Shown: positions 9,736-21,280 of the stretch, one piece after another | How the letters are laid out: the number at the start of each line of letters is the position of its first letter | Position numbering within the stretch: position 1 is the stretch's first letter | Source of the DNA: Frigoribacterium sp. MEB024 | GTDB lineage: Bacteria > Actinomycetota > Actinomycetes > Actinomycetales > Microbacteriaceae | Length of the DNA: 64,000 nucleotides | Direction of reading: 5' to 3' | Assembly: GCF_000878135.1 (NCBI RefSeq) | Contig: NZ_JXQZ01000037.1 | Coordinates: 48,085-112,084 of the forward strand | Notes under the pieces: generated by a model | The model's database searches: none | What the model saw: only the letters and a program-made list of their open reading frames with translations | What the model was told of the DNA's origin: nothing | Program-made: the position numbers and the translations under genes

Positions 9736-10275
9736 CTAGACCTCGTCGACGGTGACGCTCTGGAGCACCACGTCCTCGAGCGGCTTGTCGCGCGCATCGG
9801 TCTTGACGGCTTCGATCGCGTCGACGACCTTCTTCGACTCGTCGTCGGCGACCTCGCCGAAGATGGTGTGCTTGCCCTGCAGCCACGGAGTCGGGACCGT
9901 CGTGATGAAGAACTGCGAACCGTTGGTTCCCTTGCCGCCGCGCGTGCCGGCGTTGGCCATCGCGAAGATGTAGGGGGCGTTGAAGTTCAGCTCGGGGTGG
10001 ATCTCGTCGTCGAACTGGTAGCCGGGCCCGCCGACGCCCTGGCCGAGCGGGTCGCCGCCCTGGAGCATGAAGTCCTTGATGATGCGGTGGAACACGACGC
10101 CGTCGTAGAGCTTGTCGGTGCTGACCTTGCCGGTGGCCGGGTGGGTCCACTCTTTGGTGCCGGTGGCGAGGCCGACGAAGTTGGCGACGGTCTTCGGGGC
10201 GTGGTCGCCGAAGAGGTTCACCTTGATGGTGCCGTGGTTGGTGGTCAGGGTGGCGACAGCGGTGTGCGTTGACAT
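9736..10275 (-). CDS. Peptidyl-prolyl cis-trans isomerase, cyclophilin type
   Basis: A 179-residue cytoplasmic cyclophilin with no signal peptide. It carries the catalytic VFHRIIKDFMLQGGD motif and the substrate-site segment GSQFFITTVPTPWLQGKHTIFG. It assists proline-limited folding. It lies between crgA and gyrA, a conserved place for ppiA in actinobacteria, and is directly followed by the rhomboid gene. Confidence 0.95.
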   Translation of the reverse strand: MSTHTAVATLTTNHGTIKVNLFGDHAPKTVANFVGLATGTKEWTHPATGKVSTDKLYDGVVFHRIIKDFMLQGGDPLGQGVGGPGYQFDDEIHPELNFNAPYIFAMANAGTRGGKGTNGSQFFITTVPTPWLQGKHTIFGEVADDESKKVVDAIEAVKTDARDKPLEDVVLQSVTVDEV

Positions 10276-10412
10276 GTCGTCATTCTTCCACAGCCACCTC
10301 GACGCACCAGGGACTCCCCAGGCACCGTTCCGTGACCTGTCAGGAACCTCCGTGCCACACTGGGACGGGCCAGCAACTCTGGCTCCACTGCCTACTCGTT
10401 GGAGGAACGTTC

Positions 10413-10949
10413 ATGGCCCTGTCACGCAAGCAGAAGAAAGAACTCAAGAAGTTCAAGAAGCACGCTGCGGCGGTGTGGGGTGAACAGCGCGGCGTGATCG
10501 ACCACGCCGGCAAGGTCATCGGCGGCTACCGCGACGACGCCGTCAAGATCGCGAACAAGAAGGTCGTCCCCCAGATCAAGCACGCGGTGGACTCCAACGT
10601 CCGCCCCGTGGTCTCGCAGGGCCTCTCCACGGGCTCGCACTACGCGTCGGTCGCTCAGGATCGCCTGAAGCACGACGTGTACCCGGCGTTCTCGTCGGCT
10701 CTCGGCAACCTCGACCTCGCGAACGACCCGAAGGTCAAGAAGGCCGTGAAGAACGCCAAGAAGCAGGGCAAGAAGGCTGCAGCCAAGTACGTGCCGCGCC
10801 AGCAGAAGTCGGGCCCCGGCGTGGGCGGCGTCCTGCTGATCGGCGTGGGCGTCGTCGCTCTCGGTGCCCTGGTGTTCGCAGCCGTGCAGACGCTGCGTGC
10901 CGACGACGAGCTCTGGGTCGCCGACGACGACGCCGACACCAAGGCGTAG
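10413..10949 (+). CDS. Uncharacterised basic protein with C-terminal membrane helix
   Basis: A 178-residue protein. The start at 10413 is set by GGAGGAA nine bases upstream. The N-terminus is very Lys-rich (SRKQKKELKKFKKHA). A long helical, charged middle follows, then a Lys-rich segment (VKNAKKQGKKAAAKY), one membrane helix (VGGVLLIGVGVVALGALVFAA) and an acidic tail (ELWVADDDAD). This suggests a peripheral or DNA- or envelope-binding protein with a C-terminal anchor. I do not recognise a family with a known role. It is convergent with the tRNA genes. Confidence 0.8.
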   Translation: MALSRKQKKELKKFKKHAAAVWGEQRGVIDHAGKVIGGYRDDAVKIANKKVVPQIKHAVDSNVRPVVSQGLSTGSHYASVAQDRLKHDVYPAFSSALGNLDLANDPKVKKAVKNAKKQGKKAAAKYVPRQQKSGPGVGGVLLIGVGVVALGALVFAAVQTLRADDELWVADDDADTKA

Positions 10950-10964
10950 TCTCCGCACCCCCAC

Positions 10965-10996
10965 GAAGGGCCCGCCTCCCCGGAGGCGGGCCCTTC
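10965..10996 (+). terminator. Strong hairpin terminator
   Basis: A perfect 15-bp GC-rich inverted repeat (GAAGGGCCCGCCTCC / GGAGGCGGGCCCTTC) with almost no spacer lies 16 bases after the preceding stop. Confidence 0.85.
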
Positions 10997-11042
10997 GTCA
11001 TGCCTGCCCCCGACGGCTGCAGCAGTCGACGCTGATCCGGCC

Positions 11043-11078
11043 CCAGCACCAGCACCAGCACCAGCACCAGCACCAGCA
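11043..11078. repeat. Hexanucleotide microsatellite, CCAGCA x 6
   Basis: Six uninterrupted CCAGCA units lie in the noncoding gap between the membrane protein and tRNA-Ala. This is a likely slippage site; no coding frame through it is convincing. Confidence 0.9.
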
Positions 11079-11208
11079 CAGACACTGACCAAGGCCCAAC
11101 GTTGCACGCACGTCGGCGAAGCCGACACGGGCCCGGAGGGCCCCCCGGCCAGCACGCTTCCCCCTGCGCCGCAGGGGCGGCGGCGCAGCACACAGCGCAG
11201 AACGAGAA

Positions 11209-11247
11209 TTGCCCCTGTCCGCTGACATCGTCAGCGGACAGGGGCAA
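11209..11247 (-). terminator. Terminator downstream of tRNA-Ala
   Basis: A perfect 18-bp inverted repeat (TTGCCCCTGTCCGCTGAC and its complement) with a 3-base loop lies just downstream of the tRNA-Ala 3' end on the minus strand. A second complementary GAATTGCC/GGCAATTC pair flanks it. Confidence 0.85.
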
Positions 11248-11260
11248 GGCAATTCGATCG

Positions 11261-11333
11261 TGGAGCCTGGGAGAATCGAACTCCCGACATCCTGCTTGCA
11301 AAGCAGGCGCTCTACCAACTGAGCTAAGGCCCC
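11261..11333 (-). tRNA. tRNA-Ala (TGC anticodon)
   Basis: 73 nt on the minus strand starting GGGGCCTTAGCTCAG. The anticodon loop is CTTTGCAAAG with anticodon TGC, the T-loop is GTTCGATTC, the acceptor stem pairs GGGGCCT with AGGCTCC, and the discriminator is A. CCA is not encoded. It is paired with tRNA-Ile in the usual position downstream of gyrA. Confidence 0.97.
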
Positions 11334-11415
11334 GGCCCCCCGGTCACCGGGGGAACGAGCACGATCTCACCCTGTGCGCGTCGTGAGACGAACTCGAGAT
11401 GAGACCGGTACTGCG

Positions 11416-11489
11416 TGGGGCTAATAGGACTTGAACCTATGACCTCTTCGTTATCAGCGAAGCGCTCTAACCGCCTGAGCTATAGCCCC
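11416..11489 (-). tRNA. tRNA-Ile (GAT anticodon)
   Basis: 74 nt on the minus strand starting GGGGCTATAGCTCAG. The anticodon GAT sits in the loop CTGATAA, the T-loop is GTTCAAGTC, and the acceptor stem pairs GGGGCTA with TAGCCCC. CCA is not encoded. Confidence 0.97.
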
Positions 11490-11562
11490 CGGACCGTCGT
11501 AAAGCCTACAGCACGACGACGGCGAACTCGAATCGGCGGATTCCACCGACGCGAGCAGTGGA

Positions 11563-11970
11563 TCAGTTGTTGGTGAAACCGACGAGCAGGCCGCCGGTGA
11601 TGCGCACGCTCAGGTTGTAGAGGACGGCGACGATGGCCCCGAGGACCGTGCCGACGACCACGTTGAGGATGGCGACGACGATCGAGAAGAGCATGATCTG
11701 GCCGACGTTGAAGGTGTCCTGGATCGAGAAGCTCGAGTCTCCGAGGATGTCCCGCAGCAGGGCGTCGAGATCGTCGAAGATGCCCGTCTGGTTGAGGATG
11801 GCCCAGATGAGGAAGGTGGCGACGACCGTGATGATGCCGATCGCGACGGAGATCAGGAAGGCCAGCTTCACGACCGACCAGAAGTCGATGTAGACGAGCT
11901 TGAGGCGGACCTGCTTGGTGCCGGACGGTCGTTTCGCCTTCTTCTGCAGTCTCTCGGCGACACTACTCAT
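11563..11970 (-). CDS. DUF3566 membrane protein
   Basis: A 135-residue protein with a basic N-terminus and a [26 protein letters not shown] segment typical of DUF3566. There are two membrane helices separated by a loop ([18 protein letters not shown]...). It overlaps the gyrA stop by 8 bases, so it is translated from the gyrB-gyrA transcript. The family is always found next to gyrA in actinobacteria, and its function is unknown. Confidence 0.92.
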   Translation of the reverse strand: MSSVAERLQKKAKRPSGTKQVRLKLVYIDFWSVVKLAFLISVAIGIITVVATFLIWAILNQTGIFDDLDALLRDILGDSSFSIQDTFNVGQIMLFSIVVAILNVVVGTVLGAIVAVLYNLSVRITGGLLVGFTNN

Positions 11971-14650
11971 TGTTCGTTTCCTCTCCGGAGGTTCCGGTGG
12001 CCTCGTCGTCGGTCGACTCGGCGTCGACCGACGTGGCGTCGGTCGTGGGGATCTCGGTGTCGGCGTCGACGGACTCGACGGACTCGACAGACACTACGGC
12101 CTCGGCCACGGCGTCCGCACTCTCGTCCACCTCGGCAGCGAGATTGCGCTCACTGTTGCGGGCCACCGCGATGATGCGATCGTCGCTCGCGAACCGGGCG
12201 AAGACGACGCCCATGGTGTCACGGCCCTTGGCGGGCACCTCGGAGACGGCGGAACGGACCACCTTGCCTCCGGACAGGACCACGAGCACCTCGTCGTCCT
12301 CGCCGACGATCAGGGCGCCGGCGAGGTCGCCCCGCGCCTCCGCGAGCTTGGCGACCTTGATGCCGAGGCCGCCACGGTTCTGGACGCGGTACTGGTCGGC
12401 GGCCGTGCGCTTGGCGTAGCCGCCCTCGGTGACGACGAAGACGTAGCCCTCTTCACCGACGACGGACGCGCTGAGCAGCGTGTCGTCGTCGCGGAAGGTC
12501 ATGCCCTTCACGCCCGAGGTCGACCTGCCCATGGGGCGCAGCGACTCGTTGGTGGCGGTGAAGCGCAGCGACATGCCGTGACGGGACACGAGCAACAGGT
12601 CGTCGTGCTCGTCGACGAGCAGGGCCGAGACGAGTTCGTCGTCGTCGCGCAGGTTGATCGCGATGATGCCACCGGTGCGGTTCGTGTCGTACTCGGTGAG
12701 CGAGGTCTTCTTGATCAGACCGTCGCGAGTGGCGAGCACGAGGTAGTCGGCCACCTCGTAGTCGCGGATGTCGAGCACCTGCGAGATCTGTTCGTCGGGC
12801 TGCATGGCGAGCAGGTTGGCGACGTGCTGGCCCTTGGCGTCACGGCCGGCCTCTTGCAGCTCGTACGTCTTGGCGCGGTAGACCCGGCCCTTGTTCGTGA
12901 GGAACAGCAACCAGTGGTGGGTGGTGGTCACGAAGAAGTGGTCCACGACGTCGTCCGCACGCAGCTGGGCACCGCGGACTCCCTTGCCGCCACGGTGCTG
13001 GCTGCGGTAGTTGTCGCTGCGGGTGCGCTTGACGTAGCCACCCCGCGTGATGGTGACGACCATCTCTTCTTCGGGGATCAGGTCCTCGACGCTCATGTCG
13101 CCGTCGAAGCCGAACATGATCTCGGTGCGGCGGTCGTCGCCGTACTTGTCGGTGATCTCGGCGAGCTCGTCGCTGACGATCGTGCGCTGACGCTCGGGCC
13201 TGGCCAGGATGTCCTGGTAGTCGGCGATCTCTCGCTCGAGCTTGTCGGCGTCGTCCTGGATCTTCTGACGCTCGAGGGCGGCCAGGCGACGCAGCTGCAG
13301 GTTGAGGATGGCCGAGGCCTGGATCTCGTCGACGTCGAGGAGGTCCATGAGACCCGCACGCGCCTCCTCGACGGTCGGCGACCGCCGGATGAGGGCGATG
13401 ACCTCGTCCAGGGCGTCGAGGGCCTTGAGGTAGCCGCGCAGGATGTGCGCGTCCGCTTCGGCCTTCTTCAGGCGGAACTGCGTCCGGCGGACGATGACTT
13501 CGATCTGGTGGTCGACCCACGCCGAGATGAAGCCGTCGAGCGCGAGGGTGCGCGGCACGCCGTCGACGATCGCGAGCATGTTCGCGCCGAAGTTCTCTTG
13601 CAGGCTGGTGTGCTTGTAGAGGTTGTTCAGCACGACCTTCGCGACGGCGTCGCGCTTGAGCACGATGACGAGTCGCTGGCCGGTACGCCCCGAGGTCTCG
13701 TCGCGGATGTCCGCGATGCCGCCGATGCGACCGTCCTTGACGAGCTCGGCGATCTTGATCGCGAGGTTGTCGGGGTTGACCTGATAGGGCAGCTCGGTGA
13801 CGACGAGGCAGGTGCGCCCCTGGAGCTCTTCGACGTTGACGACCGCACGCATCGTGATCGAGCCGCGGCCCGTGCGGTAGGCGTCCTGGATGCCGCGGAC
13901 GCCGAGGATCTGCGCGCCCGTCGGGAAGTCGGGGCCCTTGACGCGTTGCATGAGCGCCTCGAGCAGCTCTTCTCGCGACGCGGTCGGGTTCTCGAGATAC
14001 CACTGGGCGCCCGACGCCACCTCGCGCAGGTTGTGCGGGGGGATGTTCGTCGCCATGCCGACGGCGATGCCGACCGAGCCGTTGACCAGCAGGTTGGGGA
14101 ACCGGCTGGGCAGGATGGCCGGCTCGCGGGTGCGACCGTCGTAGTTGTCCTGGAAGTCGACGGTGTCCTCGTCGATGTCGCGCACCATCTCGAGCGCGAG
14201 CGGGGCCATCTTCGTCTCGGTGTACCGCGGGGCGGCGGCGCCGTCGTTGCCGGGCGAGCCGAAGTTGCCCTGGCCGAGCGCGAGCGGGTAACGCAGGCTC
14301 CACGGCTGGACGAGGCGGACCAGCGCATCGTAGATCGCCGTGTCGCCGTGGGGGTGGAACTGGCCCATGACGTCGCCGACGACGCGCGAGCACTTCGAGA
14401 ACGCGCGGTCGGGGCGGTAGCCGCCGTCGTACATGGCGTAGATGACACGGCGGTGCACGGGCTTGAGGCCGTCACGCACCTCGGGCAGGGCCCGGCCGAC
14501 GATGACGCTCATCGCGTAGTCGAGGTACGAGCGCTGCATCTCGAGCTGCAGGTCGACCTGCTCGATGCTGTCGCGCTTCGGCGCCTCGGCGAAGGTCTGG
14601 GTTCCCTCGGCGTCGATGCCCTCGGGGGTGTCTGTCGGCTCGTCGGCCAT
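11963..14650 (-). CDS. gyrA: DNA gyrase subunit A
   Basis: An 895-residue subunit that breaks and rejoins DNA for negative supercoiling. The N-terminus includes [15 protein letters not shown] (the quinolone-resistance region) and the catalytic Tyr in [10 protein letters not shown]. The C-terminal beta-pinwheel contains the GyrA-box-like [10 protein letters not shown]. The last roughly 50 residues are an acidic Ser/Asp/Glu tail of variable type. It lies 77 bases downstream of gyrB. Confidence 0.98.
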   Translation of the reverse strand: MADEPTDTPEGIDAEGTQTFAEAPKRDSIEQVDLQLEMQRSYLDYAMSVIVGRALPEVRDGLKPVHRRVIYAMYDGGYRPDRAFSKCSRVVGDVMGQFHPHGDTAIYDALVRLVQPWSLRYPLALGQGNFGSPGNDGAAAPRYTETKMAPLALEMVRDIDEDTVDFQDNYDGRTREPAILPSRFPNLLVNGSVGIAVGMATNIPPHNLREVASGAQWYLENPTASREELLEALMQRVKGPDFPTGAQILGVRGIQDAYRTGRGSITMRAVVNVEELQGRTCLVVTELPYQVNPDNLAIKIAELVKDGRIGGIADIRDETSGRTGQRLVIVLKRDAVAKVVLNNLYKHTSLQENFGANMLAIVDGVPRTLALDGFISAWVDHQIEVIVRRTQFRLKKAEADAHILRGYLKALDALDEVIALIRRSPTVEEARAGLMDLLDVDEIQASAILNLQLRRLAALERQKIQDDADKLEREIADYQDILARPERQRTIVSDELAEITDKYGDDRRTEIMFGFDGDMSVEDLIPEEEMVVTITRGGYVKRTRSDNYRSQHRGGKGVRGAQLRADDVVDHFFVTTTHHWLLFLTNKGRVYRAKTYELQEAGRDAKGQHVANLLAMQPDEQISQVLDIRDYEVADYLVLATRDGLIKKTSLTEYDTNRTGGIIAINLRDDDELVSALLVDEHDDLLLVSRHGMSLRFTATNESLRPMGRSTSGVKGMTFRDDDTLLSASVVGEEGYVFVVTEGGYAKRTAADQYRVQNRGGLGIKVAKLAEARGDLAGALIVGEDDEVLVVLSGGKVVRSAVSEVPAKGRDTMGVVFARFASDDRIIAVARNSERNLAAEVDESADAVAEAVVSVESVESVDADTEIPTTDATSVDAESTDDEATGTSGEETNNE

Positions 14651-14727
14651 GATTCTCCGTTTGTCGTGGTCTGCCCCGTGGTGCTCGTCGGGGCGCGGGC
14701 GTGCTCCGGGTCAGCCGGAGGCGCGCA

Positions 14728-16788
<2,061 letters not shown>

Positions 16789-16867
16789 CTACCGCAGGCC
16801 CGTCCGTCGCGGGGCGAAATCCGCCCTCAGACGGATTTTCCCGCCGCACTTGGACGATTCACCCTCG

Positions 16868-17422
16868 TCAACCATAAGTATCGCGAGGGCCCCGCCCTGG
16901 AACCGATCTGGGGCCGCGTTTCCAGGTCGGGGCGTTGGGTGCCAGGAAACGCACCGACTGGATGCCCGCGTCCGGGTACCTCTGCACGATGGTCGTCGTG
17001 ACCTGCGTGCGCATCAACCGGAGTTGGGTCGCCCAGGCCGTCGAGTCGCACTGGACGGTCAGGGTGCCGTCGTCGATCGACACCGGATCCGAGTGGCCGG
17101 CCAACTCGGCGCCCACCATGTCGGGCCAGGCGGTCATCAGCTCGGACTGGGCCAACGGGCTGTTCCAGCCGAGTTCGTTGGTGACCGCCGACAGCACGTC
17201 GGCGATCCCCCGGGGCTCGCGTCCGGTGCCGAACGGCTGGCTCGGCGAGCCCAGCTTGATCGACTTGCGCTTGCGGGCGTCGCGCGACCGCGAGTTGGGG
17301 TCGCCGAACACCCGGCGGAACCGCAGGTAGACCCGCTGGGCCTCGCTGTCGGGCTGCGCCTCGGGTTCAGGAGGCGCGGGTGGCGTGGACGCCGGAGGCT
17401 GCGGTGCGTCGTCGACGCTCAC
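16868..17422 (-). CDS. dciA: DUF721 (DciA-like) protein
   Basis: A 184-residue protein with a proline-rich N-terminus, then a basic linker (RDARKRKSIKLG) and a DUF721 domain (LSAVTNELGWNSPLAQSELMTAWPDMVG... LTVQCDSTAWATQLRLMRTQV). DUF721 members of the DciA type load the replicative helicase in bacteria lacking DnaC. The start overlaps the recF stop (ATGA), giving the standard recF-dciA-gyrB order. A CAGGAGGCGCGGGT motif copy falls inside its N-terminal codons. Confidence 0.9.
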   Translation of the reverse strand: MSVDDAPQPPASTPPAPPEPEAQPDSEAQRVYLRFRRVFGDPNSRSRDARKRKSIKLGSPSQPFGTGREPRGIADVLSAVTNELGWNSPLAQSELMTAWPDMVGAELAGHSDPVSIDDGTLTVQCDSTAWATQLRLMRTQVTTTIVQRYPDAGIQSVRFLAPNAPTWKRGPRSVPGRGPRDTYG

Positions 17423-18669
17423 CGCGCCTCCTCGGTGTCGGCCTCACGGGGCCGCACGTCGTCGCCCGCCTCGGGGACGACCGAACCGTCACCCGGGCCG
17501 CCGGCGACGGGGGCCTCGTCGACGATCGTCCCCTTGGCGATGCGGACCGTGTGGGCCTTGAGCCGTGAGGGGACGTCGCCCTCGACCGCCGCCGTGATCA
17601 ACACCTGCTCGTAGTCGGCGACCGCGTCGGCCAGGCGTTCGCGACGGGATCCGTCGAGCTCGGCGAAGACGTCGTCGAGCACGATCACCGGGTCGCCCGT
17701 CGGCGAGTCGACCCGCACCACGGCGGCCGAAGCCAGTTTGAGGGCGAGGGCGAACGACCAGGACTCGCCGTGGCTCGCGTATCCCCGGGCGGGCAACCCG
17801 TTGAGTGAGAGGAAGAGGTCGTCGCGGTGCGGCCCGACGAGCGTCAGGCCCCGTTCGAGCTCGGTCGGTCTGACGCGGGCCAGCGCCTGGCGGAAGACCT
17901 CGGGCACCTCGTCGGCGGGGATCGACTCGGTCGGCCCCTCGGCCGCGGTCGTCTCGTCGTCGGGTGTCGCGCCCCGGATGCTCAGGACCGTCGACAACCG
18001 CGCGGCGTGGTCGGCGCCGGCCACGGCCGCGTACGCACGAGCCACCTCGGGGGCCAGGTCCGCCGCGAGCCGGTCGCGCGCGACGACGAGTTCACTGCCG
18101 AGGGCCACGAGACGTTCGTCCCAGATGTCGAGCGTGCCGAGCTGCCCGGCCTTCACCCCGGAGGCGCGGGCCGATTTCAGGAGCGTGTTGCGTTGCTTGA
18201 GCACCCGGTCGTAGTCGGTCTGCACGCCGGCGAACCGGGGCGACCGGGCCACCAGCAACTCGTCGAGGAATCGCCGACGGCCCGAGGGCTCGCCCCGGAC
18301 GAGCGCCAGGTCCTCGGGAGCGAAGAGGACGCTCGTGAAGTAACGCGGCAGTTCGCGAGGCTTGATGGCGCCACGGTTGACCTGCGCACGGTTCGGTGAC
18401 GACCGGTTGATCTGCACCTCGGCCAGGAGTTCGCGGTCGTCGGCGAGCAACCGGGCCCGGACGACGGCCGAGTCGCGTCCTTGACGGATGAGCGCGGCAT
18501 CGGACGACACCCGGTGGGATCCGAGACTCGACAGGTAGCCGAGGGATTCGACCAGGTTCGTCTTCCCCTGGCCGTTGCTGCCGACGAAGAGGTTCGGCCC
18601 GCGCGCGAGGCTGACTTCGGCAGACGTGTAGTTGCGGAAGTCCGTCAGGCTGAGATGCAGTACTCGCAC
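17419..18669 (-). CDS. recF: DNA replication and repair protein RecF
   Basis: A 416-residue SMC-like ATPase that helps load RecA at gaps. The N-terminal LHLSLTDFRNY precedes Walker A GSNGQGKTN; the signature SHGESWSFALALKL and Walker B VIVLDDVFAELD follow. The final roughly 40 residues are Pro/Glu/Asp-rich and longer than in most RecF proteins. It lies 17 bases after gnd in the same direction and overlaps dciA. Confidence 0.96.
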   Translation of the reverse strand: MRVLHLSLTDFRNYTSAEVSLARGPNLFVGSNGQGKTNLVESLGYLSSLGSHRVSSDAALIRQGRDSAVVRARLLADDRELLAEVQINRSSPNRAQVNRGAIKPRELPRYFTSVLFAPEDLALVRGEPSGRRRFLDELLVARSPRFAGVQTDYDRVLKQRNTLLKSARASGVKAGQLGTLDIWDERLVALGSELVVARDRLAADLAPEVARAYAAVAGADHAARLSTVLSIRGATPDDETTAAEGPTESIPADEVPEVFRQALARVRPTELERGLTLVGPHRDDLFLSLNGLPARGYASHGESWSFALALKLASAAVVRVDSPTGDPVIVLDDVFAELDGSRRERLADAVADYEQVLITAAVEGDVPSRLKAHTVRIAKGTIVDEAPVAGGPGDGSVVPEAGDDVRPREADTEEAR

Positions 18670-18686
18670 GCGGGCCGGTGGAGGCG

Positions 18687-19574
18687 CTAGGCCTTCTTGA
18701 CGGCGTGGCCGCCGAACTGGTTGCGGAGTGCGGCGACGGCCTTCATGGTCGGCGAACCCTCACCCTGACGCGAGACGAAGCGCGCGAAGATCGAAGCGCT
18801 GATCGCGGGCATCGGGACGGCGTGGTTGATCGCCTCTTCGAGGGTCCAGCGGCCCTCGCCGCTGTCTTCCACGTAGCCCGAGATCTCGGCCAGCTTGGGG
18901 TCGGCCTCGAGGGCGAGCACCATGAGCTCGAGCAGCCAGGAACGCACGACGGTGCCTCGCTGCCAGGCCTTGAAGGTGCCGGTGACGTCCTTGATCAGAT
19001 CGCTACGGGCCTCGAGCAGCTCGTAGCCCTCGCCGTAGGCCTGCATGATCGCGTACTCGATGCCGTTGTGGACCATCTTGGCGTAGTGACCCGCGCCGGT
19101 GTCGCCGGCGTGGACGAAGCCCTCTTCGCGGGGGCCTTCGGGACGAAGGGCGTCGAAGACCGGCTGCGCCAGGGCGACGTTCTCGGCGGAACCGCCGACC
19201 ATGAGGCCGTAGCCGTTGTCCTTGCCCCAGACGCCGCCCGAGACGCCGGCGTCGACGTACTTGATGCCCTTGCCGCCGAGGAGCTTCTCGTTGGCGAAGT
19301 CACTGGTGAACTTCGAGTTGCCACCGTCGATGACCAGGTCGCCCTCGGAGAGCTCGTTCGAGAGCTCTTCGATGACGCCGGCGGTGATGTCGCCCGCGGG
19401 CACCATGACCCAGACGATGCGGGGGGCGGGGAGGGTGGTGGCGAGCTCGGCGAGGCTGGCGACGTCGGAGACGGCGGGGTTCGCGTCGTAACCGGTCACC
19501 TCGATGCCGCTGTCGCGCAGGCGGGCGCGCATGTTGTTGCCCATTTTGCCGAGACCGACGAGGCCGATGTGCAT
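18687..19574 (-). CDS. gnd: 6-phosphogluconate dehydrogenase, decarboxylating, short type
   Basis: A 295-residue enzyme that converts 6-phosphogluconate to ribulose 5-phosphate in the pentose phosphate pathway. It starts with the Rossmann motif IGLVGLGKMG and carries GVSGGVWGKDNGYGLMVGG and the KMVHNGIEYA active-site region. It belongs to the roughly 300-residue YqeC/GntZ-type subgroup rather than the 470-residue form. Its placement between dnaN and recF is conserved in many actinobacteria. Confidence 0.95.
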   Translation of the reverse strand: MHIGLVGLGKMGNNMRARLRDSGIEVTGYDANPAVSDVASLAELATTLPAPRIVWVMVPAGDITAGVIEELSNELSEGDLVIDGGNSKFTSDFANEKLLGGKGIKYVDAGVSGGVWGKDNGYGLMVGGSAENVALAQPVFDALRPEGPREEGFVHAGDTGAGHYAKMVHNGIEYAIMQAYGEGYELLEARSDLIKDVTGTFKAWQRGTVVRSWLLELMVLALEADPKLAEISGYVEDSGEGRWTLEEAINHAVPMPAISASIFARFVSRQGEGSPTMKAVAALRNQFGGHAVKKA

Positions 19575-19634
19575 GAGGATCCTTTGTTCGTGGCGGTGGG
19601 GCCCGGAGGCGGCACCGTTGCGTGCAGAGCGCTC

Positions 19635-20783
19635 TTAGCGCAGGAGGAGGTTGGGCTGCAGCAGGTACTTGTAGCTGTCAGCACCGGCCTGGTCCCTCGA
19701 GGACTGACTGGTGATCAGCACGGGACCGGGCTTGTTCGGGTTCTCCGTCTTGGTGAAGGAGATGCGGACGAACTCGGAATGAACCGCTCCGAGACCGTCG
19801 AGGAGGAACTGCGGTTTCAACGAGACCACCGTGTCCTCTCCCGTCAACAACGCATCGATCGACTCTGACGCCTGCGCTTGTTCGCTGCCGATGGCCTCGA
19901 GCGTGAGGCCGTCGATCGTGAACGTGAACCTGAGTGCCGCCTCGCGCTCGAGCACGAGCGAGACGCGGCGGACCGACTCGACGAGTTCGGCCGTGTTGAT
20001 CACGGCGTAGTTCTCGACGGTGTCGGGGAAGAGACGCTTCACCGGGGGGAAGTTCCCCTTGATGAGCAACGAGGTGACGGTCTTGTTGTCCGCCTGGAAC
20101 GCGATGAGTTCGCGCTCGTCGGATCCGGTGATCGAGACCGAGACGGTGCCGGCGTTGCCGAAGGTCTTGCCGACCTCCTGCAGGGTGCGCGCCGGGACGA
20201 GTGCGGTCGTCGTGGTCGTGCTGGCCACGGTGCCGGGGTCGAACTCGATGCCACGGACGGCGACTCGGTAGCGGTCCGTGGCGACCAACGACAGGGCGTT
20301 CTCGCTGACCTCGAGCTGGACTCCGGTGATGACCGGGGTGACGTCGTCGCGGGACGCGGCGACCGCGACCTGGGAGACCGCGAGGGCGAAGGAGTCGCCC
20401 GGGACGACGCCCGAGCGGTCGCCGACGGTGGGCAGGGTCGGGTACTCCTCGACCGGCATGCTCAGCAGGGAGAAATTCGCGGATCCGCAGCTGACGGCGA
20501 TGCGGTTCTCTTCTGTGGAGAAGGTGACCGGTGCGTTGGGGAGACGGCTGGCGATGTCGGCGAGCAGCCGGCCCGAGACCAGGATCGTCCCCGGTTCGTC
20601 GATCTCGGCGGGGATGCTCGTCTGGGCCGAGACCTCGTAGTCGAAGGACGAGAGGGTCAGCCCGTCGGCGTCGGCCTCGATCAGCACACCGCTGAGGATC
20701 GGCAAGGTGGTGCGCTGGGGCAGCAGCTTGACGGCGAAGGAGACCGCATCGCTGAAGACGTCACGGTTGACCTGGAACTTCAC
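19635..20783 (-). CDS. dnaN: DNA polymerase III beta clamp
   Basis: A 382-residue sliding clamp with the three-fold repeated fold. The N-terminus MKFQVNRDVFSDAVSFAVKLLPQRTTLPILSGV is typical, as is the FTSFTKTENP-type clamp region late in the protein. It follows dnaA and oriC on the minus strand, the standard dnaA-oriC-dnaN order. Confidence 0.97.
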   Translation of the reverse strand: MKFQVNRDVFSDAVSFAVKLLPQRTTLPILSGVLIEADADGLTLSSFDYEVSAQTSIPAEIDEPGTILVSGRLLADIASRLPNAPVTFSTEENRIAVSCGSANFSLLSMPVEEYPTLPTVGDRSGVVPGDSFALAVSQVAVAASRDDVTPVITGVQLEVSENALSLVATDRYRVAVRGIEFDPGTVASTTTTTALVPARTLQEVGKTFGNAGTVSVSITGSDERELIAFQADNKTVTSLLIKGNFPPVKRLFPDTVENYAVINTAELVESVRRVSLVLEREAALRFTFTIDGLTLEAIGSEQAQASESIDALLTGEDTVVSLKPQFLLDGLGAVHSEFVRISFTKTENPNKPGPVLITSQSSRDQAGADSYKYLLQPNLLLR

Positions 20784-21204
20784 GCGGGGACCCCTATCGA
20801 CTTCGCTCTCGTGGATGGCCGGTTAATAGTGGCACAGCATCGGGGTCCGCCCTTCCGGTGGGTGAAAGCCGAGGGCCGGGGCCCGGATCGATCCACAAGG
20901 TTGTCTCTCCATCAATTTCTTGTAATCAGGATTAACAGTCTTAACCGTTGTGCACAGTGTGGATAACCTGTTTAAAACCCCGTGCCTCAACGGAACTACA
21001 CGCGTGTGACTTGTGGACGGGGTGTGGAACGGAATGACAAGAATCCTGATGGGTGGTCGTCCGCGCCGAGCGGGATCCCACAGGTCCCCCGGATCCGTGA
21101 ACAACGTCGTCGAGGTTATCCACGAGTTTCCACAAGTTATCCACACTGTGTGGAACGTGCCTCCTCAGGGCCCCTCGAGACGCGTCCGGCGCCCCCTGGG
21201 ACGA
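20784..21204. other. Replication origin region (oriC) between dnaA and dnaN
   Basis: This gene-free region carries exact DnaA boxes at 20958-20966 (TGTGGATAA) and 21137-21145 (TTATCCACA), a near box at 21116-21124 (TTATCCACG), and several weaker forms (TTTCCACAA, TGTGGACGG, TGTGGAACG). A stretch unusually rich in A/T for this genome at about 20911-20950 (ATCAATTTCTTGTAATCAGG and onward) is a candidate unwinding element. Gene orientation reverses around this locus. Together this is strong support for the chromosomal origin. Confidence 0.9.
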
Positions 21205-21239
21205 CGAACGGGCGCCGACACGTGGTCGGCGCCCGTTCG
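21205..21239 (-). terminator. dnaA terminator
   Basis: A perfect 15-bp inverted repeat (CGAACGGGCGCCGAC and its complement) with a 5-base loop lies 41 bases past the dnaA stop, at the edge of oriC. Confidence 0.85.
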
Positions 21240-21280
21240 GGACGGTCGTGGCGGACGGGCCGGCCTGGCCCGCCGACCGG

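Noticed and set aside
11043..11078. Possible CRISPR array
   Set aside because: The repeats are contiguous hexamers with no spacers, and no cas gene is present in the window.
11261..11489. tRNA genes as an integration site for a mobile element
   Set aside because: No integrase or duplicated tRNA end is found nearby; the flanking genes are in the normal order.
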